Origin: an uncultured Collinsella sp.
GTDB lineage: Bacteria; Actinomycetota; Coriobacteriia; Coriobacteriales; Coriobacteriaceae
DNA length: 8,906 nucleotides
Assembly: GCA_902492855.1 (NCBI GenBank)
Contig: CABUMU010000083.1
Span: 1 to 8,906 of the forward strand
Reading direction: 5' to 3'
The notes under the pieces are model-generated. The model did no database searches. It had not been told where the DNA came from and saw only the letters and a list, made by a program, of their open reading frames with translations. The position numbers and the translations under genes are program-made. Below, piece after piece: positions 1 through 5,547 of this stretch; the stretch's first letter is position 1, and every line of letters begins with the position of its first letter.

Positions 1-723
1 GACGCGCTGCACAAGCGCGTGCAGGCCAACAACTTCTCCGGCATGCGCGTGGGCGACTACATCGACGTACCGCTCGTGAGCGCCTCGGCCATCACGGACC
101 AGCAGTCGGTGCGCTTCCTCCTGGCACATATCGACCCGTACTATTGCGTGGGCGACCAGCAGAAGGGCCACCACCTCGCGTTCGTGGCATCCTCCCCGAT
201 CGCGGTCTCACCGACCTACGCCGGGGTGAAGAACAACAGCTTCCTGCCGTGGAACGCCACCAATACCAACCAGGGCACAGCCGACGAGAAGCACCCGTAC
301 CTTTGCTCCCAGCTGCATACGTGGGAGCAGAAGTTCGCCGGTTGCCTGCCCGAAGGCCTTACCAAGCACCTGCTCACGCAGCGCGTGCTGCTTGAGGAGC
401 GATACAGCGAATCGGGCACGCTCACCGACTCGAACAGCTGGTCCTGGGCAGACCTGGGCAAGGTATGGTCGCTCTCCGAGATGGAGGTCTACGGCTGCCC
501 GGTCTGGGGCACTCCCGGCTACTCCGTGGGCTTCGACTGCCAGTTCGACCTGTTCCACGACACGGCGCACCGATTGAACGAGTCTCGCTACCACTGGTGG
601 CTCCGGTCCGTCGGGGCGGGCTCTTCCTCGTCCGTCTGCTCCGTCGGCAACTACGGCAGCGCGTACTGCGGCGATGCCGTCGGCGGCTGGATCCGTCCGC
701 GCGTGGGCTTCCTCCTAGGGTAG
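1..723 (+). CDS. DGR target protein with C-terminal C-type-lectin-like variable domain (5' partial)
   Basis: The frame is open from the first base (DALHKR...) and has no convincing ribosome site before the GTG at 19, so the true start probably lies left of the window and 240 codons are visible. The visible part begins with a FSGMRVGDYIDVPL segment and ends with a HWWLRSVG...WIRPRVGF block. That arrangement is typical of DUF6273/FGE-like, C-type-lectin-fold domains in phage tail or receptor-binding proteins. The last 44 codons are the variable repeat of a diversity-generating retroelement. Compared with TR, the substituted codons encode Y, H, S, G, Y, S, Y, G, G and G, while the WW and WIRPRV scaffold is unchanged. 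The likely role is binding a host surface ligand through variable loops on the virion. That role is inferred from family and position; the variable repeat itself is seen directly. avd, TR and RT follow on the same strand. Confidence 0.88.
   Translation, partial: DALHKRVQANNFSGMRVGDYIDVPLVSASAITDQQSVRFLLAHIDPYYCVGDQQKGHHLAFVASSPIAVSPTYAGVKNNSFLPWNATNTNQGTADEKHPYLCSQLHTWEQKFAGCLPEGLTKHLLTQRVLLEERYSESGTLTDSNSWSWADLGKVWSLSEMEVYGCPVWGTPGYSVGFDCQFDLFHDTAHRLNESRYHWWLRSVGAGSSSSVCSVGNYGSAYCGDAVGGWIRPRVGFLLG
580..710 (+). repeat. DGR variable repeat (VR)
   Basis: VR aligns without gaps to 1260-1390 (offset 680). It carries 15 substitutions in 131 positions, at 582, 589, 592, 641, 646, 647, 652, 659, 664, 670, 671, 682, 683, 686 and 708. 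Each is an A in TR: nine became G, three T and three C. All 106 non-A positions are identical. The changes fall mostly in AAC codons of TR, which can become TAC, CAC, AGC or GGC but never a stop. The changes at 582 and 708 are silent. VR ends 13 bases before the stop codon. Confidence 0.97.
687..707 (+). promoter_or_regulatory. IMH-like 3' end of VR
   Basis: This 21-bp GC-rich stretch starts CTGGATCC and ends GCGTGGG, and it is identical in VR and TR (1367-1387). Immediately after it the two copies diverge, first at an A in TR (708/1388) and then at non-A positions (711/1391). In known DGRs, cDNA synthesis and homing begin at such a 3' boundary, called IMH in VR and IMH* in TR. The assignment is by position and has not been tested. 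Confidence 0.6.
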
Positions 724-751
724 CGAAGCGAACCGTCCCCAACCCCCATCT

Positions 752-774
752 GGCGCACGCCTTGCGCGTGCGCC
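752..774 (+). promoter_or_regulatory. Perfect 9-bp hairpin downstream of VR (candidate DGR target hairpin)
   Basis: Arms GGCGCACGC (752-760) and GCGTGCGCC (766-774) pair perfectly around a 5-nt loop, CTTGC. The hairpin starts 42 bases after the end of VR and 28 after the stop codon. No T-tract follows, so it does not look like a terminator. In the Bordetella phage DGR and others, a hairpin or cruciform just downstream of VR promotes homing. The spacing here is longer than in that prototype. Confidence 0.55.
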
Positions 775-812
775 TCTCTCGTCCGGAAGATATACGAGCA
801 AAGGAGAATCGC

Positions 813-1238
813 TTGAGCGGAGTACCGGAGCGCCTGCGGAACCTGAGCGGCTACGAGTTCTACAACACGGCCATAGAATTGCGCGTTGAGGTGCTCTCGA
901 TAATCACCTCGGCTGCCATCCCGAAGTCCCGCCGTTTCACCTTCGCCGTGCCAATGGCCGAGACCGCCCGCAGCGTCGTGTACAACATCGCGCGCGGCTA
1001 CGCCTTCTACCCGAACAGCGCGGTAAACGTGGCGGCGCGCAAGCGCTACTACACCCTCGCGATCGCGGACTGCGAGCAGCTTTACCAGGACGCTCAGGCG
1101 TACCTTGAGGTCTACCGCCGCAAGGGCGATGACCAGCACGCCGGGGCCTTCATGCGCATGGCCGAGCTCGTCGACAGGGAGATAGCGCTTTTGAAGGGCG
1201 CGCGCGACCGCGTGAAGCTGATCGGGAAGAAGGCGTAG
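813..1238 (+). CDS. avd: DGR accessory variability determinant (Avd)
   Basis: The best start is TTG at 813, six bases after AAGGAG (801-806); the protein is then 141 residues. The sequence after the start (SGVPERLRNLSGYEF...) is largely helical and basic. It has the Avd/S23 four-helix-bundle pattern, with a conserved ARSVVYNIARGYAFYP-type segment in the middle and a Lys/Arg-rich tail. Avd proteins form a barrel-shaped pentamer that binds the DGR reverse transcriptase and its RNA and is needed for cDNA synthesis. The call rests on size, composition and position between VR and TR. A longer reading of this frame starting at 465 lies inside the target gene and lacks a ribosome site, so it is not used. 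Confidence 0.88.
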   Translation: MSGVPERLRNLSGYEFYNTAIELRVEVLSIITSAAIPKSRRFTFAVPMAETARSVVYNIARGYAFYPNSAVNVAARKRYYTLAIADCEQLYQDAQAYLEVYRRKGDDQHAGAFMRMAELVDREIALLKGARDRVKLIGKKA

Positions 1239-1259
1239 AATGTTCCTGCGTCGTCCCTT

Positions 1260-1390
1260 GAATCTCGCAACAACTGGTGGCTCCGGTCCGTCGGGGCGGG
1301 CTCTTCCTCGTCCGTCTGCTACGTCAACAACAACGGCAACGCGAACTGCAACGATGCCGTCAACGACTGGATCCGTCCGCGCGTGGGATT
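1260..1390 (+). repeat. DGR template repeat (TR)
   Basis: This non-coding partner of VR lies between avd and the RT gene in the same orientation. Read in the VR frame it encodes ESRNNWWLRSV...CYVNNNGNANC, then NDAVNDWIRPRVG. It contains nine AAC codons, the codon class that gives the widest stop-free diversity when adenines are randomised. It holds 25 adenines, of which 15 differ in VR. It would be copied by the RT with errors opposite A, and the cDNA would replace VR. The homology starts abruptly at 1260, 22 bases after the avd stop. Confidence 0.96.
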
Positions 1391-1612
1391 GCTCATACAT
1401 GCCAGACAGAAGCGCCTTCGCACGCTTCTCCGAGCACATGAGGAAGGAAGGGGCGCCGGTCGGGCGAGAGCCCGTAAAATCACGCCCCACTGGGAGGGCG
1501 GCACGCTGCTTGCATGGCCGCAGGCTTCGGCGCTCGCCGCGGTTTCATCGCTCTTCCCTAAGCGGCCTGGGAACGTCGGCGCTTTCTGGCGCAGGCCGTG
1601 CGGGGCGTCTCC
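1391..1612 (+). ncRNA. Structured spacer of the DGR template RNA
   Basis: No gene is supported between TR and the RT start. Two structures are visible. The first is a 7-bp hairpin, AGAAGCG (1408-1414) with CGCTTCT (1423-1429). The second is a nested element whose outer 6-bp stem is GGGGCG (1450-1455) with CGCCCC (1483-1488). It encloses a 5-bp stem, CGGGC (1461-1465) with GCCCG (1470-1474), capped by a GNRA-type GAGA loop. In the Bordetella phage DGR, RNA just downstream of TR is needed to bind RT-Avd and prime cDNA. The same role is inferred here. The 3' limit is set only by the chosen RT start. Confidence 0.5.
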
Positions 1613-2821
1613 GTGAATAGCGATGAGCGCCGTGCCGCGAGGCGTGCCAGGCGCATTGCCAAACGCGCCGCCAACAAAGCAAAGCGATGCGATGGCCTTA
1701 CGCTCGCGACCGCCGCCGAGATGGACAACCTGCACGACGCCGCCGCGAAGGCATCCAAGGGCGTGCGCTGGAAGGCCGGTGTCCAAAGCTACATGATCCA
1801 CTCGCTGCGAAACTGCCGCCGCGCGAGGCAGGACCTGCTGAGCGGCAAGGACATACGGCGCGGCTTCACCAAGTTCCACGTCATAGAGCGCGGCAAAGAC
1901 CGCGCCATCAGCGCACCGCGCTTCCCCGAGCGCGTCATACAGAAGGCCGTTTCCCGAAACGTCCTCGCACCAGCGATATGGCCGACACTCACACCCGGTT
2001 GCGCAGCCAACATGAGGGGGCGCGGCACCGACTTCGCGCTCATGCGGCTCAAGGGCCAGCTTGCCGACCACTACCGCCGTCACGGCGATGCGGGCTACGT
2101 CCTCCTCATGGATTTCAGCAACTACTTCGGCAGCGTAGACCACGGCGCTGCCAACGCGCTCGTCTCCCGCGTGCTGCTCGACCGAGCCGCTGTAGAGTTC
2201 ATGCGCCTGCAAATCGAGGCGAACGGCGATATAGGTCTCGGTCTCGGAAGCGAGCCGAATCAGGCCATAGCCGTCGCGCTGCCGTCACCCCTCGACCGTC
2301 TTGGCGAGTCGTGGCGCGGCATAGAGGCATCCGGACGGTACATGGACGATTCCTATTTCATCGCGATGGACAAGGCCACTCTATGGGCATTCCTCGATGA
2401 AGCCGAGCGCGTCTGCGCGTCTCTCGGGATCACGGTCAACCGCAGGAAGACACGCGTGGTCAAGCTGTCGCGCGGCTTCGTGTACCTCAAGAAGCGTTTC
2501 CGCTATTCCGGCACAGGCCGAATCATCGTCACGCCCATAGGCAAATCAATGACGCGCCAGCGCCATCGCATGAAGGCGCACGCCCGCATGGTCGCCAACG
2601 GCGAGATGACCGTAGCGGAGGCGCGCACATCCTATATGTCTTGGCGAGGTGGGCTGGTCAAGAAGCATGGAGATGGCAAGCCAAGGCTGCGCATGGATGT
2701 GTGGCACACGGTTCGCAGCTTCGATGCCCTCTTCCAGACCATCTTCGGCGAGCATCCAATCTTGCGGTGCCTAAACGATGGCTCGCAACATCAATCCGAA
2801 AGGAGTAGACATGTCAAATGA
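1613..2821 (+). CDS. DGR reverse transcriptase
   Basis: This error-prone reverse transcriptase would copy TR RNA into mutagenised cDNA. With the GTG at 1613 it is 402 residues. An in-frame GTG at 1598 is possible, but 1613 has a GGGG stretch (1602-1605) at ribosome-site distance. The N-terminus is strongly basic. Motif A holds the catalytic Asp of LLMDFSNYFG (about D167), and the active-site YMDD is at about 243-246. The family motif 4, usually [IVL]GxxxSQ in DGR enzymes, reads LGSEPNQ (G212-Q217), so Asn replaces Ser. A thumb-like basic tail follows. There is no maturase or endonuclease domain, unlike group II intron RTs. The 3' end overlaps the next gene by 11 bases, which suggests it is read with the late operon. 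TR and avd next to it make the class clear. Confidence 0.95.
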   Translation: MNSDERRAARRARRIAKRAANKAKRCDGLTLATAAEMDNLHDAAAKASKGVRWKAGVQSYMIHSLRNCRRARQDLLSGKDIRRGFTKFHVIERGKDRAISAPRFPERVIQKAVSRNVLAPAIWPTLTPGCAANMRGRGTDFALMRLKGQLADHYRRHGDAGYVLLMDFSNYFGSVDHGAANALVSRVLLDRAAVEFMRLQIEANGDIGLGLGSEPNQAIAVALPSPLDRLGESWRGIEASGRYMDDSYFIAMDKATLWAFLDEAERVCASLGITVNRRKTRVVKLSRGFVYLKKRFRYSGTGRIIVTPIGKSMTRQRHRMKAHARMVANGEMTVAEARTSYMSWRGGLVKKHGDGKPRLRMDVWHTVRSFDALFQTIFGEHPILRCLNDGSQHQSERSRHVK

Positions 2822-3128
2822 AACCATGCCAGAGTTCGAGGTAGACCCGGCTGTAGCCGAGCAGAACGCGCTCCGCAACCTCCTCGCGCAGGTCGGCGAC
2901 CCCGAGGCGGCGCACGGCGCCGGCACGGTCGATGATGACACGTACCTCGACCTCAAGGCCAAGAAACTCGCATACACGGCGGCCCTGGACGCCTACGCAA
3001 AGGGCGAGACGCCCGACGTTCCCGCGCTGCTCAAGCAGATGCAGAAGGTTGCCGCACAGCCCACGCAGACCGAGGCCAACACGGCTGACATTGCCTATCT
3101 GATGATGACGGTCGGGGGTGAGCAGTAA
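2811..3128 (+). CDS. Small acidic phage protein of unknown function
   Basis: I do not recognise this 105-residue protein. The start at 2811 follows GAAAGGAG (2798-2805) with five bases of spacing and lies inside the last codons of the RT gene. The N-terminal 35 residues are acidic. The middle (DDDTYLDLKAKKLAYTAALDAYAKGE) looks helical, and the C-terminal third is rich in Ala, Gln and Thr. No signal peptide or membrane segment is visible. Its stop codon overlaps the next start (TAATG). A gene directly before xkdX, after tail genes and before lysis genes, is usually a small tail-associated or baseplate-proximal protein, but that is only positional inference. Confidence 0.8.
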   Translation: MSNETMPEFEVDPAVAEQNALRNLLAQVGDPEAAHGAGTVDDDTYLDLKAKKLAYTAALDAYAKGETPDVPALLKQMQKVAAQPTQTEANTADIAYLMMTVGGEQ

Positions 3129-3292
3129 TGGCAACGAAGAAAACCGAACACTCCAAGCACTTCGATCTCGTTAAGAAGTACTACGACCGCGGTCTGTGGA
3201 GCAAGGCCCGCGTATACAAGGCGGTTGAGTGCAAGTGGGTCACCGCCGACGAGTACAAGGAAATCACCGGCGAAGAGTACGTGGCGGCATAG
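3128..3292 (+). CDS. XkdX family phage protein
   Basis: This 54-residue protein has the XkdX pattern: a basic N-terminus, then KKYYDRGLWSKARVYKAVE, then the signature WVTADEYKEITGEEY. XkdX proteins are short and occur between tail-fibre and lysis genes in many Gram-positive phages, including the B. subtilis PBSX element. Their exact role is not established. The ATG overlaps the stop of the preceding gene (TAATG at 3126-3130), so translational coupling is likely, and GGGGGTGAG (3114-3122) can serve as the ribosome site. The length is normal for the family. Confidence 0.85.
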   Translation: MATKKTEHSKHFDLVKKYYDRGLWSKARVYKAVECKWVTADEYKEITGEEYVAA

Positions 3293-3296
3293 CATG

Positions 3297-3323
3297 GGCA
3301 GCCCCGTGTGCAACGGGGCTGCC
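3297..3323 (+). promoter_or_regulatory. Perfect 11-bp hairpin between xkdX and the lysis genes
   Basis: Arms GGCAGCCCCGT (3297-3307) and ACGGGGCTGCC (3313-3323) pair fully around the loop GTGCA. No T-tract follows, so it is not a standard intrinsic terminator. It starts five bases after the xkdX stop and could be an RNA processing or stability element separating tail from lysis mRNA, or an attenuator. Confidence 0.5.
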
Positions 3324-3385
3324 ACCCGAACCTTCAAGGTGGCGGGGGACGGGTTTCGTCGGTAAATGAACGGAAAGGAGGCCGG

Positions 3386-3799
3386 ATGGAGGTGCTCAAG
3401 CTGTTCGCCCCGTACGGTCCGACGTGGCTTGGCGGCGTGCTGCTTGCCCTGATCGCTTTTTATTTCGGGCGTCAGTTCCTGGAAGAATACAAGCTCCAGA
3501 ATGAAAGGAAGAGCGCCCTCGACATCAAGAGAGAAGAGCGCAAGCAGGACGAAGTCAACGAGCGCGCGCAGCGCGATCGCGAGCGGTCCGAGATGGAGGG
3601 CCGCATCGCGGCACAGATGGAGCGCAGCAACTCCCTCATGGAGGCCATGAAAACCTTGATGGAGTCCGTCGTGGCATCCAACGACGTCCTCCACGCAGAT
3701 CTGACTCACAGCCAAGCGCGCAGCCAGGGAATGGCACAAAAAGTCGACCACATCTGCGACCGAGTTGACCTGCTCTATGACAAAGAAGCAGGTAGATAG
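3386..3799 (+). CDS. Membrane-anchored coiled-coil protein, possible BhlA/UviB-like holin
   Basis: This 137-residue protein starts at an ATG four bases after AAAGGAGG (3374-3381). One membrane segment is visible at about residues 12-28 (PTWLGGVLLALIAFYF). A long, highly charged region follows at about 30-120, rich in Glu, Arg, Lys and Gln and probably a coiled coil. One N-terminal helix with a charged tail in a lysis cassette resembles BhlA/UviB holin-like proteins. It is longer than those, and the match is only in architecture. It could instead be a lysis regulator or a membrane anchor for a virion protein. It lies 93 bases after xkdX and directly before the next holin candidate, consistent with a paired lysis system. 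Confidence 0.75.
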   Translation: MEVLKLFAPYGPTWLGGVLLALIAFYFGRQFLEEYKLQNERKSALDIKREERKQDEVNERAQRDRERSEMEGRIAAQMERSNSLMEAMKTLMESVVASNDVLHADLTHSQARSQGMAQKVDHICDRVDLLYDKEAGR

Positions 3800-3809
3800 G
3801 AGCAATCGA

Positions 3810-4115
3810 ATGACGGAGATTCAAGCAGGCCTCACGGTAGCCACGGTTCTCGTTGTCCCCTACATCGTGCAGGCGATCAAGACAAAGGCGATGACGGGAA
3901 ACATTGCGCGCTGGACGGCAATCGCAGTCTCCGCGCTGTGCGGCGCCCTCACCGCCATGGCGGGCGGCGTACCATCCGAACCATCGGCCTGGGTGACCTC
4001 AATCTTCGCCGCCGTCGGTGGCGTTCAGGTGGCCTACGCAGCTTTTAAGAGCGTCGGCATTACGGATAAGTGGCTCGACGCACTTCTCGCACTCGGCGAC
4101 ATCAAGGAGGACTAG
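3810..4115 (+). CDS. Phage holin-like membrane protein
   Basis: The protein is 101 residues and starts seven bases after AGGAG (3798-3802). Three hydrophobic segments are visible at about 7-23, 34-53 and 60-79, followed by a short polar tail ending LGDIKED. Small size, multiple membrane segments, a charged C-terminus and a position immediately before an endolysin are the usual marks of a holin. Holins form lesions in the cytoplasmic membrane at a programmed time and let the endolysin reach the wall. No family name can be given from the sequence alone. The endolysin ribosome site (4104-4110) overlaps the end of this gene, so the two are likely co-translated. Confidence 0.8.
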   Translation: MTEIQAGLTVATVLVVPYIVQAIKTKAMTGNIARWTAIAVSALCGALTAMAGGVPSEPSAWVTSIFAAVGGVQVAYAAFKSVGITDKWLDALLALGDIKED

Positions 4116-4117
4116 CC

Positions 4118-5077
4118 ATGGCGATTACCCAGCGCGAAGCGTTCGCGCAGGTCATGGAGCACCTCGTCACCCACGACGGCGGCAGCGGCCATGGGTACTC
4201 GCAGTACAATCGCATGGGTGACGGCACGACCGAGACGATCAGGTTGTCCGATGGCACGACCGTGACCATCGCCGGAGGCGATCGCGACTGCTCGTCCGCA
4301 GTCATCACGGCTCTGCGAGCGGTCGGTGTCAATACGTTTGGCGCGACCTATACCGGCAACATGCGCGCCGAGCTGCTCAGGACCGGCCTTTTCGGATGGC
4401 GAAAGATGGGCGTCAAGTCCGCGCAGCGCGGCGACATCTACCTCAATGAGAGGTGCCACACCGCTGTGTGTGTCTCGCCTTACGGCTCCAAGCGTGGCGA
4501 CCTCTTGGCGCAGTTTTCCATCTCGGAAAAGGGCACTATCACGGGCACCAAGGGTGACCAGACCGGCCACGAGTCCAACATCAAGCCCTACTACAGCTAT
4601 CCATGGGACGGCACGCTCTACTGGCTCAGCGATGGCAAGACGCTCTCTGGCGCTGACACGTCAGTCGCAGATAATACCGATGCCGACCTCGGCGACGTGC
4701 GCTATTGGGGGCCAAAGTTTAACCGCGCGCTGCAAAGACAGCTCGGCACGACTGTCGATGGCGTGATCTCCGGACAGTGGCTTGCCAACGAGCGCTACTT
4801 CTGGGCGACCGACGGAGGTGTCGAATGGACAAAGACTGGCAAGGGCTGCGGATCGGACCTTGTGCTCGCCTTGCAGAAAAAGATCGGGTGCAAGATTTAT
4901 CCCGAGTTTTGTGGCGTCCAGGCGCGCCAGATGACCAGCGGCACCATCAAGAAACACCAGCTCTGGTTGATTAGACATGGCATCTCCTGTGGTTCCTGCG
5001 GCGCCGACGGGTACCATGGTCCCGACACAAACAAGGCCGTCGCGCAGGCCATCAAGCGCCGGCTCTACGCAGATTAG
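4118..5077 (+). CDS. Phage endolysin, Amidase_5 (NlpC/P60-like) with C-terminal wall-binding repeats
   Basis: This 319-residue peptidoglycan hydrolase has a catalytic domain at about 1-170. It shows the Cys nucleophile in RDCSSAV (C58), QRGDIYL at about 103-109 and the His of CHTAVCV (H114). It ends with GDQTG...YYSYPWDGTLYW, the pattern of the phage Amidase_5/Pal group. The C-terminal half (about 195-319) carries WGPKFNRALQRQLG...DGVIS and later DGYHGPDTNKAVAQ. These look like two peptidoglycan-binding repeats separated by a less regular, Cys-containing segment. AAGGAGG (4104-4110) sits seven bases before the ATG. No signal peptide is visible, so export through the upstream holin is expected. 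The exact bond cut (amidase or endopeptidase) cannot be read from the sequence. Confidence 0.92.
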   Translation: MAITQREAFAQVMEHLVTHDGGSGHGYSQYNRMGDGTTETIRLSDGTTVTIAGGDRDCSSAVITALRAVGVNTFGATYTGNMRAELLRTGLFGWRKMGVKSAQRGDIYLNERCHTAVCVSPYGSKRGDLLAQFSISEKGTITGTKGDQTGHESNIKPYYSYPWDGTLYWLSDGKTLSGADTSVADNTDADLGDVRYWGPKFNRALQRQLGTTVDGVISGQWLANERYFWATDGGVEWTKTGKGCGSDLVLALQKKIGCKIYPEFCGVQARQMTSGTIKKHQLWLIRHGISCGSCGADGYHGPDTNKAVAQAIKRRLYAD

Positions 5078-5088
5078 GCGGTGATGCA

Positions 5089-5181
5089 ATGTTAAGTCAC
5101 ATTATTGCGATGTTCATCGGCGCTCAGCTCGGTGCGCTCGTAGGTGTTTTGGCCATGTGTCTCGTTGCCAACCACAAATAG
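5089..5181 (+). CDS. 30-residue DUF3789-like membrane peptide
   Basis: The reading frame MLSHIIAMFIGAQLGALVGV continues LAMCLVANHK and stops. It is nearly all one membrane helix with a basic end. Length and the IxxMFIGAxxGxxVGxxxMC pattern fit DUF3789, a family of about 30-residue membrane peptides often found in phage and conjugative regions. It begins 11 bases after the endolysin stop and is followed directly by a terminator, so it is the last gene of the late operon. Function unknown; an accessory lysis role is possible. The ribosome site is weak (GGCGGTG at 5077-5083). Confidence 0.65.
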   Translation: MLSHIIAMFIGAQLGALVGVLAMCLVANHK

Positions 5182-5188
5182 CGCTTCG

Positions 5189-5218
5189 CCCACTCCGGCT
5201 CTGCCGGGGTGGGGTTTT
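5189..5218 (+). terminator. Intrinsic terminator of the late operon
   Basis: An 11-bp stem, CCCACTCCGGC (5189-5199) with GCCGGGGTGGG (5203-5213), contains one G-U pair. It has a TCT loop and is followed by GTTTT. It lies eight bases after the stop of the last late gene. Confidence 0.85.
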
Positions 5219-5230
5219 ATGCATGACTTG

Positions 5231-5250
5231 ATATCCGTTGATAACCGTTC
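5231..5250 (+). repeat. Tandem 10-bp repeats, candidate integrase arm sites (left)
   Basis: ATATCCGTTG (5231-5240) and ATAACCGTTC (5241-5250) are adjacent direct repeats. The same unit recurs in tandem on the other side of the tRNA fragment at 5447-5466. Paired short direct repeats flanking the core are typical of arm-type binding sites of tyrosine integrases. Confidence 0.55.
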
Positions 5251-5340
5251 TTCAATGCAGTTTCAGCGCGTACGGAGCTGGCGAGAACATCGGAACCTGC
5301 AACTTTGCAGATAAAGCACGTGCAAAAACGTCATGTTCAA

Positions 5341-5387
5341 GACTCTTAATCCCAAGGTCCAGGGTTCGACCCCCTGACGGCCCACCA
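5341..5387 (+). pseudogene. tRNA-Lys(CTT) 3' half, att core
   Basis: The anticodon loop CTCTTAA (5343-5349, anticodon CTT), variable loop, T-stem CAGGG/CCCTG with T-loop TTCGACC (5360-5376), acceptor 3' strand ACGGCCC, discriminator A and CCA (5385-5387) are all present. The 5' half is missing. No GGGCCGT acceptor partner or D-arm lies upstream, and the anticodon stem loses pairing left of 5341. It cannot make a tRNA. Such 3' fragments are the shared core that restores the host tRNA gene when a phage integrates. Confidence 0.85.
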
Positions 5388-5398
5388 AAGAACGCACA

Positions 5399-5426
5399 GG
5401 TCAGCGCTTCGGCGCTGACCTTTTTT
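5399..5426 (+). terminator. Strong intrinsic terminator
   Basis: A perfect 9-bp stem, GGTCAGCGC with GCGCTGACC, is capped by TTCG and followed by six T. It lies 12 bases after the tRNA CCA end. It could have been acquired together with the host tRNA 3' end, or serve to stop late transcripts from entering int. Confidence 0.88.
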
Positions 5427-5446
5427 GTTTACCGAGAAGCCCAATC

Positions 5447-5466
5447 ATAACCGTCCATTACCGTTC
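5447..5466 (+). repeat. Tandem 10-bp repeats, candidate integrase arm sites (right)
   Basis: ATAACCGTCC (5447-5456) and ATTACCGTTC (5457-5466) match the unit at 5231-5250. In addition GTCCATTACC (5453-5462) recurs inverted as GGTAATGGAC (5523-5532), just before the integrase stop codon. Confidence 0.55.
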
Positions 5467-5474
5467 GCGTTTTA

Positions 5475-5511
5475 CGCCCCCTGCCGTTTATACGCGGCAG
5501 GGGGCGTTTTA
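5475..5511 (+). terminator. Intrinsic terminator facing int
   Basis: A perfect 12-bp stem, CGCCCCCTGCCG (5475-5486) with CGGCAGGGGGCG (5495-5506), has an 8-nt loop and is followed by TTTTA. The T-tract lies on the plus strand only, so it stops rightward transcripts before they run antisense into the integrase gene. Confidence 0.8.
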
Positions 5512-5547
5512 TGCATTTAGCAGGTAATGGACCTAGGGAACGCCGTT

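Larger units (their letters stand above)
5231..5466 (+). other. Candidate phage attachment site (attP)
   Basis: The region holds a tRNA-Lys 3' fragment as the probable strand-exchange core. It lies between two pairs of tandem 10-bp repeats and next to a tyrosine integrase gene. Arms on both sides indicate attP rather than attL or attR. Also visible between the left arms and the core are the dyad CTGCAA-CT-TTGCAG (5297-5310) and GCACGTGC (5316-5323), possibly accessory protein sites. The non-coding stretch 5182-5547 is otherwise filled by the terminators listed separately. Confidence 0.6.

Noticed and set aside
651..1490. Long minus-strand frame across avd and TR
   Set aside because: It is antisense to the VR end, avd and TR, with no ribosome site or recognisable domain. 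GC-rich DNA readily gives such shadow frames.
1319..2212. Long minus-strand frame over TR and RT
   Set aside because: It runs opposite the clearly functional RT motifs and TR, and its composition is unlike a real protein.
5335..5387. A functional tRNA-Lys gene
   Set aside because: Only the 3' half is present; no D-arm and no 5' acceptor strand lie upstream.
5238..5450. Plus-strand frame through the tRNA fragment
   Set aside because: It crosses the attP core and a terminator hairpin and has no ribosome site.
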